This document shows, piece by piece, positions 1 to 8,370 of a DNA stretch of 64,000 nt; the stretch's first letter is position 1; each line of letters starts with the position of its first letter. A program made the position numbers and the translations under genes. Under the pieces are notes generated by a model. It saw nothing but the letters and a program-made list of their open reading frames with translations, was not told where the DNA came from and did not search any database. Source of the DNA: Ensifer sp. WSM1721 (lineage in GTDB: Bacteria; Pseudomonadota; Alphaproteobacteria; Rhizobiales; Rhizobiaceae); the NCBI RefSeq assembly GCF_000513895.2, contig NZ_CP165785.1, positions 124,001-188,000 of the forward strand, in the 5' to 3' direction.

Positions 1-1036
1 GCCGGCCAAGCGGCACCGTCCATTCGGAATAGTTGATGATCCCGTCCTTCCCGTGGGTCTTCAAATATTCGGGCTTGATCGCCAGCGTGCGAACCAGGTC
101 GTCCGGGCTACGGATGAAATGCGCCGAGCAGTCGAACTGAGCGCCGAGCCATTTGTGTGGGTTGAAGACGACGGAGTCGGCCTCCCCGACTCCGTCCCAC
201 AGAGGGCGGAACTCCTCGCAGATCATCGCCGCACCGGCCCAGGCCGCGTCCACATGCACGTAAAGACCGTGGGCATGGGCGATCCGAACCACTTCGGCGA
301 TATTGTCACACGCCCCGGTGCTTGTGCCGCCAGTGCAGGCGATGACACCGGCAGGCACATAGCCGGCCGCCTTGTCGCGGAGGATCGCCGCTTCAAGTGC
401 CGCACAATCCATCGAACGATATTCGCCCTGCACCGGAATTCGCACGAGATTGTCCTCGCCGATGCCGGAGACCCAGACGGCGCGATCGATCGACGTGTGG
501 ACCTGATCCGAGGAATAGACGCGCAGGCGTGGATTGGCGCTAAGCCCTGCCTTGTTGCCGTTCCAGGCAAGCGCGCGCTCGCGCATGACGAGGACGGCAG
601 AAAGCGTTGCCGAGGAGGCGGAATCCTGGATCACCCCGGCAAAGCCCTCGGGCAGGCCGATCGCCTGGCGCAGCCAGTCCAGAACCTTGGTTTCAAGCTC
701 GGTTGCGGCAGGCGAAGTCTGCCAGAGCATGCACTGGGCGGCGATTGCTGACACGAGATACTCGGCGACGACGGACACCGGCGCCGCGTTCGCCGGAAAA
801 TAGGCGAAGAAGCGCGGATGCTGCCAGTGTGTCATCCCAGGCATGATGATCCTCTCGAAATCGGCAAAGATCGCTTCCATGCTCTCACCGGCCTGCGGCG
901 GGGCGACTGGTAGCTGCGCGGCGATGTCGCCAGGCGCCGTTTGGGCGCGCACGGGGCGGTCGCGGAGCGACGCCCGGTAGGCGGCGCCCCATTCCGCGGC
1001 CTTTTTTGACCATTCGGCGAAGGTGGCTTCATCCAT
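1..1036 (-). CDS. Aromatic-L-amino-acid decarboxylase, PLP-dependent group II (partial, C-terminus off the left edge)
   Basis: The minus-strand frame starts MDEATFAEW at 1036 and stays open to base 1, giving about 345 of an expected ~470 residues. It has the hallmarks of the DOPA/tyrosine/tryptophan decarboxylase family: MTHWQHPRFFAYF near residue 70, HVDAAWAGA (the aspartate that pairs with the PLP pyridine nitrogen) and VVFNPHKWLGA, where the lysine forms the Schiff base. Expected reaction: decarboxylation of an aromatic amino acid to its amine in the cytoplasm. A GAGGAAA ribosome site lies just upstream of the start. It sits 77 bp downstream of the ring-cleavage dioxygenase on the same strand, so it is probably the last-transcribed visible gene of the hpa operon and may feed aromatic amines toward hydroxyphenylacetate. 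Substrate preference among Tyr, DOPA, Phe and Trp cannot be read from the sequence. Confidence 0.9.
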   Translation of the reverse strand, partial: MDEATFAEWSKKAAEWGAAYRASLRDRPVRAQTAPGDIAAQLPVAPPQAGESMEAIFADFERIIMPGMTHWQHPRFFAYFPANAAPVSVVAEYLVSAIAAQCMLWQTSPAATELETKVLDWLRQAIGLPEGFAGVIQDSASSATLSAVLVMRERALAWNGNKAGLSANPRLRVYSSDQVHTSIDRAVWVSGIGEDNLVRIPVQGEYRSMDCAALEAAILRDKAAGYVPAGVIACTGGTSTGACDNIAEVVRIAHAHGLYVHVDAAWAGAAMICEEFRPLWDGVGEADSVVFNPHKWLGAQFDCSAHFIRSPDDLVRTLAIKPEYLKTHGKDGIINYSEWTVPLGR

Positions 1037-1113
1037 CTCTTTGTTTCCTCGCGGACATTGCTGAATGTTTCGACGGGCGCGTGTTTTCGCCCGGCGCGCT
1101 GAGCGGCCGATCG

Positions 1114-2094
1114 TCAGGGTGCGATGATCGGCTGCGCCTCCAGCACGGAGTCCATCACGGCGGCCCCGGCGAATAGGCTGCCATGTTCAAACCAGGATTT
1201 CGGCGCCGGTGCGCCCCAGAGCGTCTGTCGCTGCGGGTCCTTCAGGTCCCACTTGATCGGCTCGAGGTCCGGATCGACCGTCTGGTAGTCAGAGCAGTAG
1301 ATCTCGATGCGGTGACCGTCCGGGTCGAGGATGTAAAGGAAGAAGGCGTTGGAGATGCCGTGGCGGCCGGGGCCGCGCTCGATGTTGGACACCCAGCCGG
1401 TCGTCGACATCAGATCGAGCAGGTCAATGATATTGAGCGGAGTTGGCACCCAGAAGGCAGTGTGATGCAGGCGGGGCCCGCGGCCGTTGGTGAAGGCGAT
1501 GTCGTGGACACCGCCCTTGCGGTGTGTCCAGGCGGCCCAGAGACGACCGGTTTCCTCGTCCTCGGTGTATTCGGTCACTCGGAAACCGAGCTCGTTGTAG
1601 AAGGCGACGCTCTCATCGACATCCGGCGAGAAGCAGTTGAAATGATCGATGCGGAGCGGCTTGACACCCCTGTAGAGCGCGTATTGCTGGTGGATCGGCG
1701 CCAGCCGGTCCATCTTCGAATAGAACTCGAGCGGAATGCCAAGGGGATCGCGGGTGCGAAAGCTGCGGGCCTGATAGGGACGCTCCACCCATTCGACCGG
1801 CAGGTCCTTGCCTTTGAAGAAATGTGCCGCCTTATCGAGGTCCTCCTCGCTGAAGACCTTGAAGCCGAGGTCGCGGGCCTCCGCCTTGTCGGATTTCTTC
1901 AAGACGATGCAATGGTGGCCGCGCTCCTCCATGGCGCGCAGATAGATCGTGTCCGAAGTCTCGTCGGTCACCTGCAGGCCGAGCGTGTCGACATAGAAGG
2001 CACGCGATTTGGCAAGGTCGGTCACCCCGAGCTCGACATGGGAGAGCCGCACGATGTTGAAGGGCGGGTAGAGATTGGGCTTGGGTATCGGCAT
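1114..2094 (-). CDS. hpaD: 3,4-dihydroxyphenylacetate 2,3-dioxygenase (homoprotocatechuate dioxygenase), VOC type
   Basis: A 326-aa extradiol dioxygenase that opens the ring of homoprotocatechuate to 5-carboxymethyl-2-hydroxymuconate semialdehyde. It has two tandem vicinal-oxygen-chelate modules: RLSHVELGVTDLAKSRAFY near the N-terminus and RIDHFNCFSPDVDESVAFY around residue 165. Likely metal ligands are the His of the second motif, the His in LHHTAFW and the Glu in HRIEIYCSD. This is the Brevibacterium/Arthrobacter HPCD type rather than the LigB-like enzyme of E. coli. The start at 2094 (MPIPKPNLYPPF) was chosen because a GGAGGAC ribosome site precedes it; the frame stays open upstream to 2304 but reads as non-coding. 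It lies 61 bp after hpaE on the same strand. Confidence 0.93.
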   Translation of the reverse strand: MPIPKPNLYPPFNIVRLSHVELGVTDLAKSRAFYVDTLGLQVTDETSDTIYLRAMEERGHHCIVLKKSDKAEARDLGFKVFSEEDLDKAAHFFKGKDLPVEWVERPYQARSFRTRDPLGIPLEFYSKMDRLAPIHQQYALYRGVKPLRIDHFNCFSPDVDESVAFYNELGFRVTEYTEDEETGRLWAAWTHRKGGVHDIAFTNGRGPRLHHTAFWVPTPLNIIDLLDLMSTTGWVSNIERGPGRHGISNAFFLYILDPDGHRIEIYCSDYQTVDPDLEPIKWDLKDPQRQTLWGAPAPKSWFEHGSLFAGAAVMDSVLEAQPIIAP

Positions 2095-2155
2095 CGGGTC
2101 CTCCTCCGGCCCGCTCGCCAAGGGCGGCGGGTATGTCTGTGATGATTGTTGCTCG

Positions 2156-3676
2156 TCAACCGCCCAGCTTCTGAATGGCGTGCGGCTTGGTCGCGAAGGC
2201 GATGTTTTTCGTCTCCATGTAGAAGTCGAAAGACCAGTCGCCGCCGTCGCGGCCGATGCCGGAGTTCTTGACGCCGCCGAAGGGGGTGGGCAGGTGACGG
2301 ACATTTTCCGAGTTCACCCAGATCATCCCGGCCTCAAGGTGATCGGTGAAGCGGAAGGCACGCGTGACGTCGGAGGTCCAGAGATAGCCGGTCAGGCCGT
2401 ACTGGACGTCGTTGGCGAGTGCCAGCGCCTCCTCTTCGTCCTTGAACGGGATGGCGGTCAGCACCGGTCCAAAGATCTCCTCCTGGGCGATGCGCATCTT
2501 GTTGTTGGCGGCGGTGAAGAGCGTCGGCGACACGTAGCAGCCGCCGCCCGCGCCGTCGAGCTTGGTACCGCCCGTGGCAACCTTGGCGCCTTCCGACCGG
2601 CCGATGGCGATATATTCGAGCACCTTCTTCTCATGTACCGGATGGATGAGCGGACCAACGACGGTCTCAGGATCGAGCGGATGCCCGACCTTGATGCGGC
2701 TCGCCTTTTCGGCGACCAGCGCGGTGAACTTCTCGTAAATGCTTTCCTCCACCAGCAGCCGCGACGACGAGGTGCAGCGTTCGCCGTTCAGCGAATAGAT
2801 CATGAAGACGGCGGCATCGGCGGCACGCTCGAGATCGGCATCGGCGAAGACGATCACCGGGTTCTTGCCGCCGAGTTCGAAATGCACGCGCTTCAGCGTC
2901 TCGGCACCCTGGCGCATGATCATCGAGCCGGTGCGGCTTTCGCCGACAAAGCCGATCGCCTTGATCAGCGGATGCTCGGTCAGCGCCTTGCCGGCATCCT
3001 CGCCGAAGCCGTTGACGAGGTTCCAGACGCCTTTCGGCAGGCCGGCTTCCTCGGCGATCTCGACCAGCAGGCGAGCCGTTAGCGGCGAGAATTCCGCCGG
3101 CTTGTGAACGATGGTGCAGCCAGCGGCGAGGGCCGGGGCGATCTTCCAGGTCGACAGCATGAAGGGCGTATTCCACGGCGTGATCACGCCGACTGGACCG
3201 ATCGGCGCGCGGGTCGTGAGGTTCACCTGGCCGTCGGCGCGGAGCGACTTGCCGTCGCGAGCTTCCGGGGCGCGATCGGCGAAGAAGCGGAAGTTTTCAG
3301 CACCACGCAGGGCTGCCTTGGCCATGAACTTCAGCGACTGCCCGGTATCCACGCATTCGACGAAGGCGATCTCCTCGGCACGCGCCACGATCGCATCGGC
3401 GACCTTGTGCAGGAGCTTCTTGCGCGCCTCGCCCGGCATGACAGCCCATTCGGCGAAGGCCGCCTTCGCTGCCCTGGCGGCGCGGTCGATGTCCTCTGCC
3501 TTGCCACGAGCGACTGTCGCAAGCGGCTTCAAGTCGACAGGCGAGATGGTCTCGTAGGTCGAGCCGTCCGCTGCCGCGACATCCTTGCCATCGATTCGGT
3601 TCAGCACTCCGTTCTTCTTGAAACGGGCGAGATAATCCTCGGCCTTGGCAATGTTTTCCTGCAATTTCGACATCAT
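2156..3676 (-). CDS. hpaE: 5-carboxymethyl-2-hydroxymuconate semialdehyde dehydrogenase
   Basis: A 506-aa NAD-dependent aldehyde dehydrogenase, full length for the family. Visible motifs are GVITPWNTPFMLSTWK (cofactor-binding loop with catalytic Asn), HKPAEFSPLTA, GFVGES, FELGGKNPV with the general-base Glu, and GERCTSSSR, in which the Cys near residue 300 is the nucleophile. It oxidises the ring-cleavage semialdehyde made by the neighbouring dioxygenase. Two adjacent ATG codons (3676 and 3673) are possible starts after AGGGATT; the first is given. It lies in the hpaF-hpaE-hpaD block transcribed leftward. Assignment as HpaE rather than another ALDH relies on both sequence feel and the unambiguous hpa neighbours. 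Confidence 0.92.
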   Translation of the reverse strand: MMSKLQENIAKAEDYLARFKKNGVLNRIDGKDVAAADGSTYETISPVDLKPLATVARGKAEDIDRAARAAKAAFAEWAVMPGEARKKLLHKVADAIVARAEEIAFVECVDTGQSLKFMAKAALRGAENFRFFADRAPEARDGKSLRADGQVNLTTRAPIGPVGVITPWNTPFMLSTWKIAPALAAGCTIVHKPAEFSPLTARLLVEIAEEAGLPKGVWNLVNGFGEDAGKALTEHPLIKAIGFVGESRTGSMIMRQGAETLKRVHFELGGKNPVIVFADADLERAADAAVFMIYSLNGERCTSSSRLLVEESIYEKFTALVAEKASRIKVGHPLDPETVVGPLIHPVHEKKVLEYIAIGRSEGAKVATGGTKLDGAGGGCYVSPTLFTAANNKMRIAQEEIFGPVLTAIPFKDEEEALALANDVQYGLTGYLWTSDVTRAFRFTDHLEAGMIWVNSENVRHLPTPFGGVKNSGIGRDGGDWSFDFYMETKNIAFATKPHAIQKLGG

Positions 3677-3715
3677 CTAATCCCTGGCGTTACGTTTTTC
3701 CGGCTCCCGGGGTGA

Positions 3716-4102
3716 CTATTGACCGCGAACACGCGGATGGATCGCGTTTCTTTTCCAGCTCAGATCCGGATCAATCTCGCGAATTTCGAGTGAGAGCGCG
3801 AAATGCGGCGTCCCGAACAAGGGCGCGAGCGCCTCGCTTGCCGCCGCGAAGATCGCTTCGCCGGCGCGTTTCTTTTCCTCCGGCGAGCGGCCGGTGCCGA
3901 TGCGGAAGCTGAGGTCGACAAAGGCATTCTCCGGCAGTTGGTCGGCGATTGCATAATCAGCGCATCGAACTGCACGGACGCGCACGGCGCCGACTTCGAA
4001 AAGCCCGGTCGACACCACCGCCTTCAGCAAGCCGCGGCAGAACGCGGCGATATCGGCCCGCCCGTCGAGATTGGCGGAGTATTCCACAGTGAGATGCGGC
4101 AT
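3716..4102 (-). CDS. hpaF: 5-carboxymethyl-2-hydroxymuconate delta-isomerase
   Basis: A 128-aa protein of the tautomerase superfamily, typical in length for HpaF. It begins MPHLTVEYSANLD, so removal of the initiator Met exposes Pro1, the catalytic base of this family. FVDLSFRIGTGRSPEEKKRAGEAIFAA matches the conserved core. It isomerises the product of hpaE in the homoprotocatechuate meta pathway. It is the first gene after a 95-bp gap that holds a perfect palindrome at 4130-4141, so it may head its own transcript (hpaF-hpaE-hpaD-decarboxylase). The following steps (decarboxylase, hydratase, aldolase) are absent from the window. Confidence 0.9.
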   Translation of the reverse strand: MPHLTVEYSANLDGRADIAAFCRGLLKAVVSTGLFEVGAVRVRAVRCADYAIADQLPENAFVDLSFRIGTGRSPEEKKRAGEAIFAAASEALAPLFGTPHFALSLEIREIDPDLSWKRNAIHPRVRGQ

Positions 4103-4129
4103 CGGTCCTCCCGCGCGCTCCGACTTTTA

Positions 4130-4141
4130 TTAACATGTTAA
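4130..4141. promoter_or_regulatory. Palindromic operator candidate upstream of hpaF
   Basis: TTAACATGTTAA is a perfect 12-bp palindrome in an AT-rich patch of the hpaF-hpaC gap, 28 bp upstream of the hpaF start. A TTGACA hexamer on the minus strand (4155-4160) lies just upstream of it. The symmetry and size suit a winged-helix regulator such as the MarR-type HpaR or a GntR protein, but no such gene is in the window. Binding is inferred, not shown. Confidence 0.45.
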
Positions 4142-4197
4142 ATAATGACGACGCTGTCAAGTGGCATTTCGCGAGCGGACGGATTGGCGCCCGCCTG

Positions 4198-4710
4198 TCA
4201 GCCGCCGAAGCTGCCCGCCTGTGTGGGCACATGCACGTAGTTGCGGTCGAAATAGAGCAGCGCGTGGCCATCCTTGCGGGTGCGGATTTCCACCGCCTCG
4301 CCGATGAAGATATTGTGCGTGCCGACAAGGCGCGCCTCGACCAGACGGCAGTCGAAGGAGACGATGGCATCGGCGAGCGCCTGGTTGCCGGACTTAAGAT
4401 CGATCCACTCCGCGGCCGCATACCGGGCGTCCATGTCCGCCTGCTGGCCGGCAAAGCAGGCGGCGAGGTCCTTGTGCTCGCCCGTCAGCACATTGACGCA
4501 GAAACGGCGGTTCTCGACAAAGAGGCCGGTCTGGGCCGAACGACTGTTCATACAGACGAGTAGCGTCGGCGGCTCGTCGGTGACCGAACACATGGCGGTT
4601 GCGGTGAACCCGCCGCGCCCGGCAGGTCCGTTGGTGGTGATGACGTTGACGGGGGCGCAGACCCGCGCCATGGCGTCGCGGAACTCGGTCTTTGAAACGG
4701 CGGTTTCCAT
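4198..4710 (-). CDS. hpaC: 4-hydroxyphenylacetate 3-monooxygenase, flavin reductase component
   Basis: A 170-aa NAD(P)H:flavin oxidoreductase of the short-chain FMN-binding split-barrel family. Typical motifs: FRDAMARVCAPVNVITTNGPAGRGGFTATAMCSVTDEPPTLLVCMN at the N-terminus, NVLTGEHKDLAACFAG in the middle, and LLYFDRNYV at the end. It supplies reduced FAD to the HpaB oxygenase, whose gene lies immediately upstream on the same strand with only 9 bp between them. A second reductase of the same family occurs at 41041-41568. Confidence 0.92.
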   Translation of the reverse strand: METAVSKTEFRDAMARVCAPVNVITTNGPAGRGGFTATAMCSVTDEPPTLLVCMNSRSAQTGLFVENRRFCVNVLTGEHKDLAACFAGQQADMDARYAAAEWIDLKSGNQALADAIVSFDCRLVEARLVGTHNIFIGEAVEIRTRKDGHALLYFDRNYVHVPTQAGSFGG

Positions 4711-4719
4711 GGCATGCCC

Positions 4720-6282
4720 TCACTCGGCCGCTTTGCGGATGGCAGCAGCGTCGTCGAGCGGCGGCAGCCAGGTGTCGCTCGTCCAGCCGTTCTCGTCGTA
4801 GTCGGCCATGCACTGGTCGACGAGCGCTTCCATCTCCTTCAGCCGCCCGCCACGCTCGGCCCCTTTCAGCACCTGCAAGCGAACTTCTTCCGGCGCGCCG
4901 GCATAGTTCAACTCGTAGAGCGCGTGGCGGCCGCCGAATTCAGTGCCGGTCGCATCCCAGAGCAGCTTCATGATCTTGATGCGCTCGATATGACCCATGT
5001 CGTTCGAGCCACGGACATATTGCGCCAGATAGCGGTCGATCTCCGGATTGGCGAAGTCCTTGGCCGACGAGGGGAGATAGATGAGGCCGGATGCGACGAC
5101 CTTGCGGACGGTTTCAATGACCCGTGGATAGGCTTCCGACATAAAGGTCCGGTAGGAGAGCGCCGCTTCGAGGTTCGGCAGGACGGCACCATTGGCCCAG
5201 GGAATGGGGTTATGGGCCATCGCATTCGAGAAGCTCCAGAACATGTGCCGCAAGGCAATGACTTCGCCGAGTGCGGCCTGATTGCCGCGGAAGGCATCGC
5301 CGCCTGTGGCGCGCAACGCCTTGGCCAGCAGACCGGCGAGGAAATCGAGCTTGACGGCAAAGCGCGTGCAGCCCTGGAAGCAGTAGCCGTGCATGAAGCC
5401 CGAGGCCGGGTGGAAGGAAAGGATCTTCGCCGCGTCGCGCAGCACCAGAACGTCCTCCCAGGGCACGAAAACGTTGTCGAGCACGAGGATCGCGTCGTTC
5501 TCGTCGAAGCGCGACGACAGCGGATAGTCGAACGGATGGCCGGCGCTGTTGGCGGTCTGCTCGTAGGAGACGCGGCAGAACATCTTGATGCCCGGGGCAT
5601 TCATCGGAACGATGAACATCACCGAGAGCGACGGGTCCTCGGTGACCGTCGCCGAGCTCTGGGCGAGGAAGTTGTAATGCGTCAGCGCCGAGGAGGTGGC
5701 GACTACCTTCGCGCCGGAAACGTAGATCCCCGCATCCGTTTCCTTCGTGATATGGACGAAGACGTCCTTCACCGCGTCGGCCGGTTTGTGGCGATCGATC
5801 GGCGGATTGACGATCGCGTGGTTCATGAAGAGAACTGATTCCTGCGCGCGGCTGTGCCAGGAAAGCGCGTTCTCCTTGAAGGGGCCGTACCAGTCGGCAT
5901 TCGCCCCGAGCGTGTTCATCAGCGCCGCCTTGTAGTCCGCTGTCCGGCCCATCCAGCCGTAAGACATGCGCGCCCAGTCGGCGATCGCACCCTGCTGTGC
6001 AGCGAGTTCAGTGGAGGATTTCGCAACGCGGAAATATTTGTGGGTGTAGCCGCCCGATCCGGTATCGGTCGGCGCGGTCAGGCGGGCCTTCGTCTTCTCG
6101 TCATGCAGCGCGTCATACATTCGGGCGATCGACCGGGCCGAGTTGCGCATCGACGGATGGGCCGTGACGTCGGCGATGCGTTCGCCGTTGATATAGACCT
6201 CCCGCCCGTCGCGCAGGCTTGCCAGATATTCGGCTCCGGTAAACGGACGGGTCCTTTCGGCACGGTGATCTTCGGCTCGCAT
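4720..6282 (-). CDS. hpaB: 4-hydroxyphenylacetate 3-monooxygenase, oxygenase component
   Basis: A 520-aa FADH2-dependent monooxygenase of the HpaB/acyl-CoA-dehydrogenase-like fold that ortho-hydroxylates 4-hydroxyphenylacetate. Markers: TGAEYLASLRDGREVYINGERI at the N-terminus, [51 protein letters not shown], and [12 protein letters not shown] near the C-terminus. The start at 6282 (MRAEDHRAERTRPF) follows a GGGAGGAA ribosome site; an upstream in-frame TTG at 6312 is less attractive. It heads the leftward operon, divergent from an AraC-type regulator with 96 bp between the genes. A paralogue with the same motifs is at 38642-40219. Confidence 0.94.
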   Translation of the reverse strand: MRAEDHRAERTRPFTGAEYLASLRDGREVYINGERIADVTAHPSMRNSARSIARMYDALHDEKTKARLTAPTDTGSGGYTHKYFRVAKSSTELAAQQGAIADWARMSYGWMGRTADYKAALMNTLGANADWYGPFKENALSWHSRAQESVLFMNHAIVNPPIDRHKPADAVKDVFVHITKETDAGIYVSGAKVVATSSALTHYNFLAQSSATVTEDPSLSVMFIVPMNAPGIKMFCRVSYEQTANSAGHPFDYPLSSRFDENDAILVLDNVFVPWEDVLVLRDAAKILSFHPASGFMHGYCFQGCTRFAVKLDFLAGLLAKALRATGGDAFRGNQAALGEVIALRHMFWSFSNAMAHNPIPWANGAVLPNLEAALSYRTFMSEAYPRVIETVRKVVASGLIYLPSSAKDFANPEIDRYLAQYVRGSNDMGHIERIKIMKLLWDATGTEFGGRHALYELNYAGAPEEVRLQVLKGAERGGRLKEMEALVDQCMADYDENGWTSDTWLPPLDDAAAIRKAAE

Positions 6283-6378
6283 CTTGAAATTCCTCCCTTG
6301 AAATCTTGACAAAAGCTAAGACGGGAGGGGATTGCAGACCATGGACAAAGAAGACAATTCGCTGGTACTTTTTTCGGT
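6283..6378. promoter_or_regulatory. Divergent promoter region between hpaB and the AraC-type regulator
   Basis: These 96 bp separate the two divergent starts and must hold both promoters and the presumed AraC-type regulator site. I see the hpaB ribosome site (GGGAGGAA on the minus strand) and AT-rich stretches, but no clean -35/-10 pair or dyad that I would assign. Confidence 0.5.
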
Positions 6379-7254
6379 ATGACCATGAGAAATGATGTTC
6401 CTTCCTTCTTCGTCTACGGCGAGCCCAGCCGTGAACTCGACGTCGGATTCCTGCATGTCGAGACGGTTATGGAGCGCAAAAGCGTGCATCTCGGCCATGT
6501 TGCGCCGCATAAGCACCCGCTTATGGGGCAGATTACCTATTGGTTCGAGGGAGGCGGCACCTACCGGATCGAGGATAAGACTTGGAATTTTTCGGCTCCC
6601 GCCATCGGTTTCGTGCCGAGCAGCGTGGTACATGGTTTCGATGTCGGCGAGCGATCGGATGCCATCGTCGTCTCGATGTCGGACGACCTCCTACGGGCGA
6701 TGGCGGAGCAGGTGGACCTGGGACTCGACGTGCCTGTTCTGCTTACGAGCGATAAACCCGACGCCAACTGGGCGAAGATCGGCTCGCTTCTGGCGATGAT
6801 TGCCGAGGAGTACCGTGCCGGTGCGACTGCCAGCGAGAAGGTGCTTGTTGGACTGGTGTCCGTCGTGCTTTCGCTGATGGCGCGCCTTGGCGGGACCAGC
6901 GGCCCGGACGCTGCGTCACCGGCGGTCTCGCTGGGCATGGCGCTCCGCCGCGCCATCGATCACCATTACAAGGAGGATTGGCCGGTCGGACGCTATGTTG
7001 ATCTTCTGGCGACGACGCCGCATCTGCTCGACAAGGCGGCCCGCGAAGTCTTCGGGCAAACGGTCAAGGAGATGCTGCTCGACCGCCGGCTTCTCGAAGC
7101 CAAGCGGTTGTTGAAGTTTACCATCCGCCCCGTGGAGGATATCGGCCGCGAGATCGGCTTCGAAGATCCCGCTTATTTTTCGCGTTTCTTCCGCAAGCGC
7201 ACCGGCGACGCGCCGGCTGCGTGGCGCCGCCGCCAGCTGGAGGCCAATAGCTGA
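6379..7254 (+). CDS. AraC-family regulator of the hpa genes (HpaA/PobR-like)
   Basis: A 291-aa regulator with an N-terminal cupin sensor (HVAPHKHPLMGQITYWFEGGG near residue 35, GFVPSSVVHGFDV near residue 75) and a C-terminal AraC DNA-binding domain (KEMLLDRRLLEAKRLL, then IGREIGFEDPAYFSRFFRKRTGDAPAAWR, the canonical second helix-turn-helix). This layout fits HpaA-type activators that sense 4-hydroxyphenylacetate. Divergence from hpaB supports that role. Starts at 6379 and 6385 (MTM) are both possible. The ligand is inferred from context. Confidence 0.88.
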   Translation: MTMRNDVPSFFVYGEPSRELDVGFLHVETVMERKSVHLGHVAPHKHPLMGQITYWFEGGGTYRIEDKTWNFSAPAIGFVPSSVVHGFDVGERSDAIVVSMSDDLLRAMAEQVDLGLDVPVLLTSDKPDANWAKIGSLLAMIAEEYRAGATASEKVLVGLVSVVLSLMARLGGTSGPDAASPAVSLGMALRRAIDHHYKEDWPVGRYVDLLATTPHLLDKAAREVFGQTVKEMLLDRRLLEAKRLLKFTIRPVEDIGREIGFEDPAYFSRFFRKRTGDAPAAWRRRQLEANS

Positions 7255-7345
7255 CGTTGGCCCAGGCGCGATTCGCACTGCCAAGTTTCGCGCATGTCGA
7301 CGTCTTGAGGGCAAACCCGAACAGCGGGACGGACGGTGCCGGCCT

Positions 7346-8362
7346 TTAACATGGGATATGAAGAAGCTCGTCGGCGATTTCCAGCGCTTCGGTGAGATAC
7401 CGTGCCTGTCGTTCTTGTGCGTCAGGCGTAGCTGGTCGGCTGCCGATCCAGCCGATATAGGTGAGGCTCCTCAGCAGCAGGAAAAGCGGCAGTGTTTCGA
7501 GCGATGCATCCGACAATGAACGGCGCCTCCGATAGCCCGCTATGAGAGCCCCTTGGATCAAGTCGAAATGCGCTTCGCGGCGGTTTCTGAGGAGCGTTGT
7601 CGCGATGTCGAACATGCGCCAGCCGTAGCCGGCATCGTCGAAATCGATGAGTTCAACATGCCCAGCTCCGACGAGCACGTTCTCGCGCACCAGGTCCGCA
7701 TGGATGAGGCCATAGTCGAGGCCGAGGCGCTCGGCCGCTCTCAAGCGCTCTGCGAGGAGCGGCCTTAGCGCCGCGAGCCGCCTTGCCGCACCAAGTTCCA
7801 AACCCGGGGAATCCCAGAAACGGCCCCAGAAGGGATTTTCCCCGAGCAGTCCGTCGAAGTCCCATGCCGGACGGACGAAGGATGCCGGCGGACTCCAGCG
7901 GTCGGAGATATTGTGGAGCTCGGCCATCGCCTCGCCAAGTTGTCCAAAGATCTCCGTCAGCCGCTCGGGCGCCTGGCGGAGCGGCTCGCCCGAGCGGCCG
8001 AGCTCTTCACCGTGCATCCAACTGACGATGTCGGCATGCTGGCTCGCGAAAGTCGAAGTGGCCGGCAAGGTCACGAGATCGCGGCCGTCAAGCGTCGGGA
8101 CCGGCGCCGGAACATGGAGCCCGCCGGCCTTAAGCGCCGTCATCCACTGCAGCTCGGAAGCCAGCGCGCGGTCGTCGTGATAGCCGGGGCGATGCAGCCG
8201 AAGGGCGGCGGGCGCGCCACCGGCCAGGCGTACCCGGAATACCGCGTTCTCTCGGAATTTCAGCAGCTCCGGCGTCTGATCGGCCAGGCCCCAATGGAAA
8301 AGCGCCTGCAGCGCTCGCCCGACAAGGGTCGCCATCGGCAATTCGGTTCTGTTCTCGTCCAT
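7346..8362 (-). CDS. APH/choline-kinase-like phosphotransferase (small-molecule kinase)
   Basis: A 338-aa kinase of the APH/homoserine-kinase-II superfamily. Catalytic-loop motif GLIHADLVRENVLV (Brenner HxD) and metal-binding LIDFDDAGYGW lie about residues 220-250; the N-lobe has FRENAVFRVRL and AALRLHRPGYHDD. It should transfer phosphate from ATP or GTP to a hydroxyl of a small amino compound. It overlaps or touches the downstream end of the adjacent PLP enzyme gene (stop at 8371), so the two are co-translated or nearly so. In animals an APH-type hydroxylysine kinase works with a class-III phospho-lyase, and this pairing suggests the same logic. The start at 8362 (MDENRTELPMATL) is preferred to 8464. 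The substrate is unknown. Confidence 0.8.
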   Translation of the reverse strand: MDENRTELPMATLVGRALQALFHWGLADQTPELLKFRENAVFRVRLAGGAPAALRLHRPGYHDDRALASELQWMTALKAGGLHVPAPVPTLDGRDLVTLPATSTFASQHADIVSWMHGEELGRSGEPLRQAPERLTEIFGQLGEAMAELHNISDRWSPPASFVRPAWDFDGLLGENPFWGRFWDSPGLELGAARRLAALRPLLAERLRAAERLGLDYGLIHADLVRENVLVGAGHVELIDFDDAGYGWRMFDIATTLLRNRREAHFDLIQGALIAGYRRRRSLSDASLETLPLFLLLRSLTYIGWIGSRPATPDAQERQARYLTEALEIADELLHIPC

Positions 8363-8370
8363 CGCGCCGC

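Noticed and set aside
1183..3082. Long plus-strand frames over hpaD and hpaE
   Set aside because: Shadows of the strongly supported hpa genes in high-GC DNA.
7346..7360. TTAACATG at the kinase stop as a second copy of the hpaF operator
   Set aside because: It lacks the second half of the palindrome and lies inside a coding 3' end, so it is probably chance.
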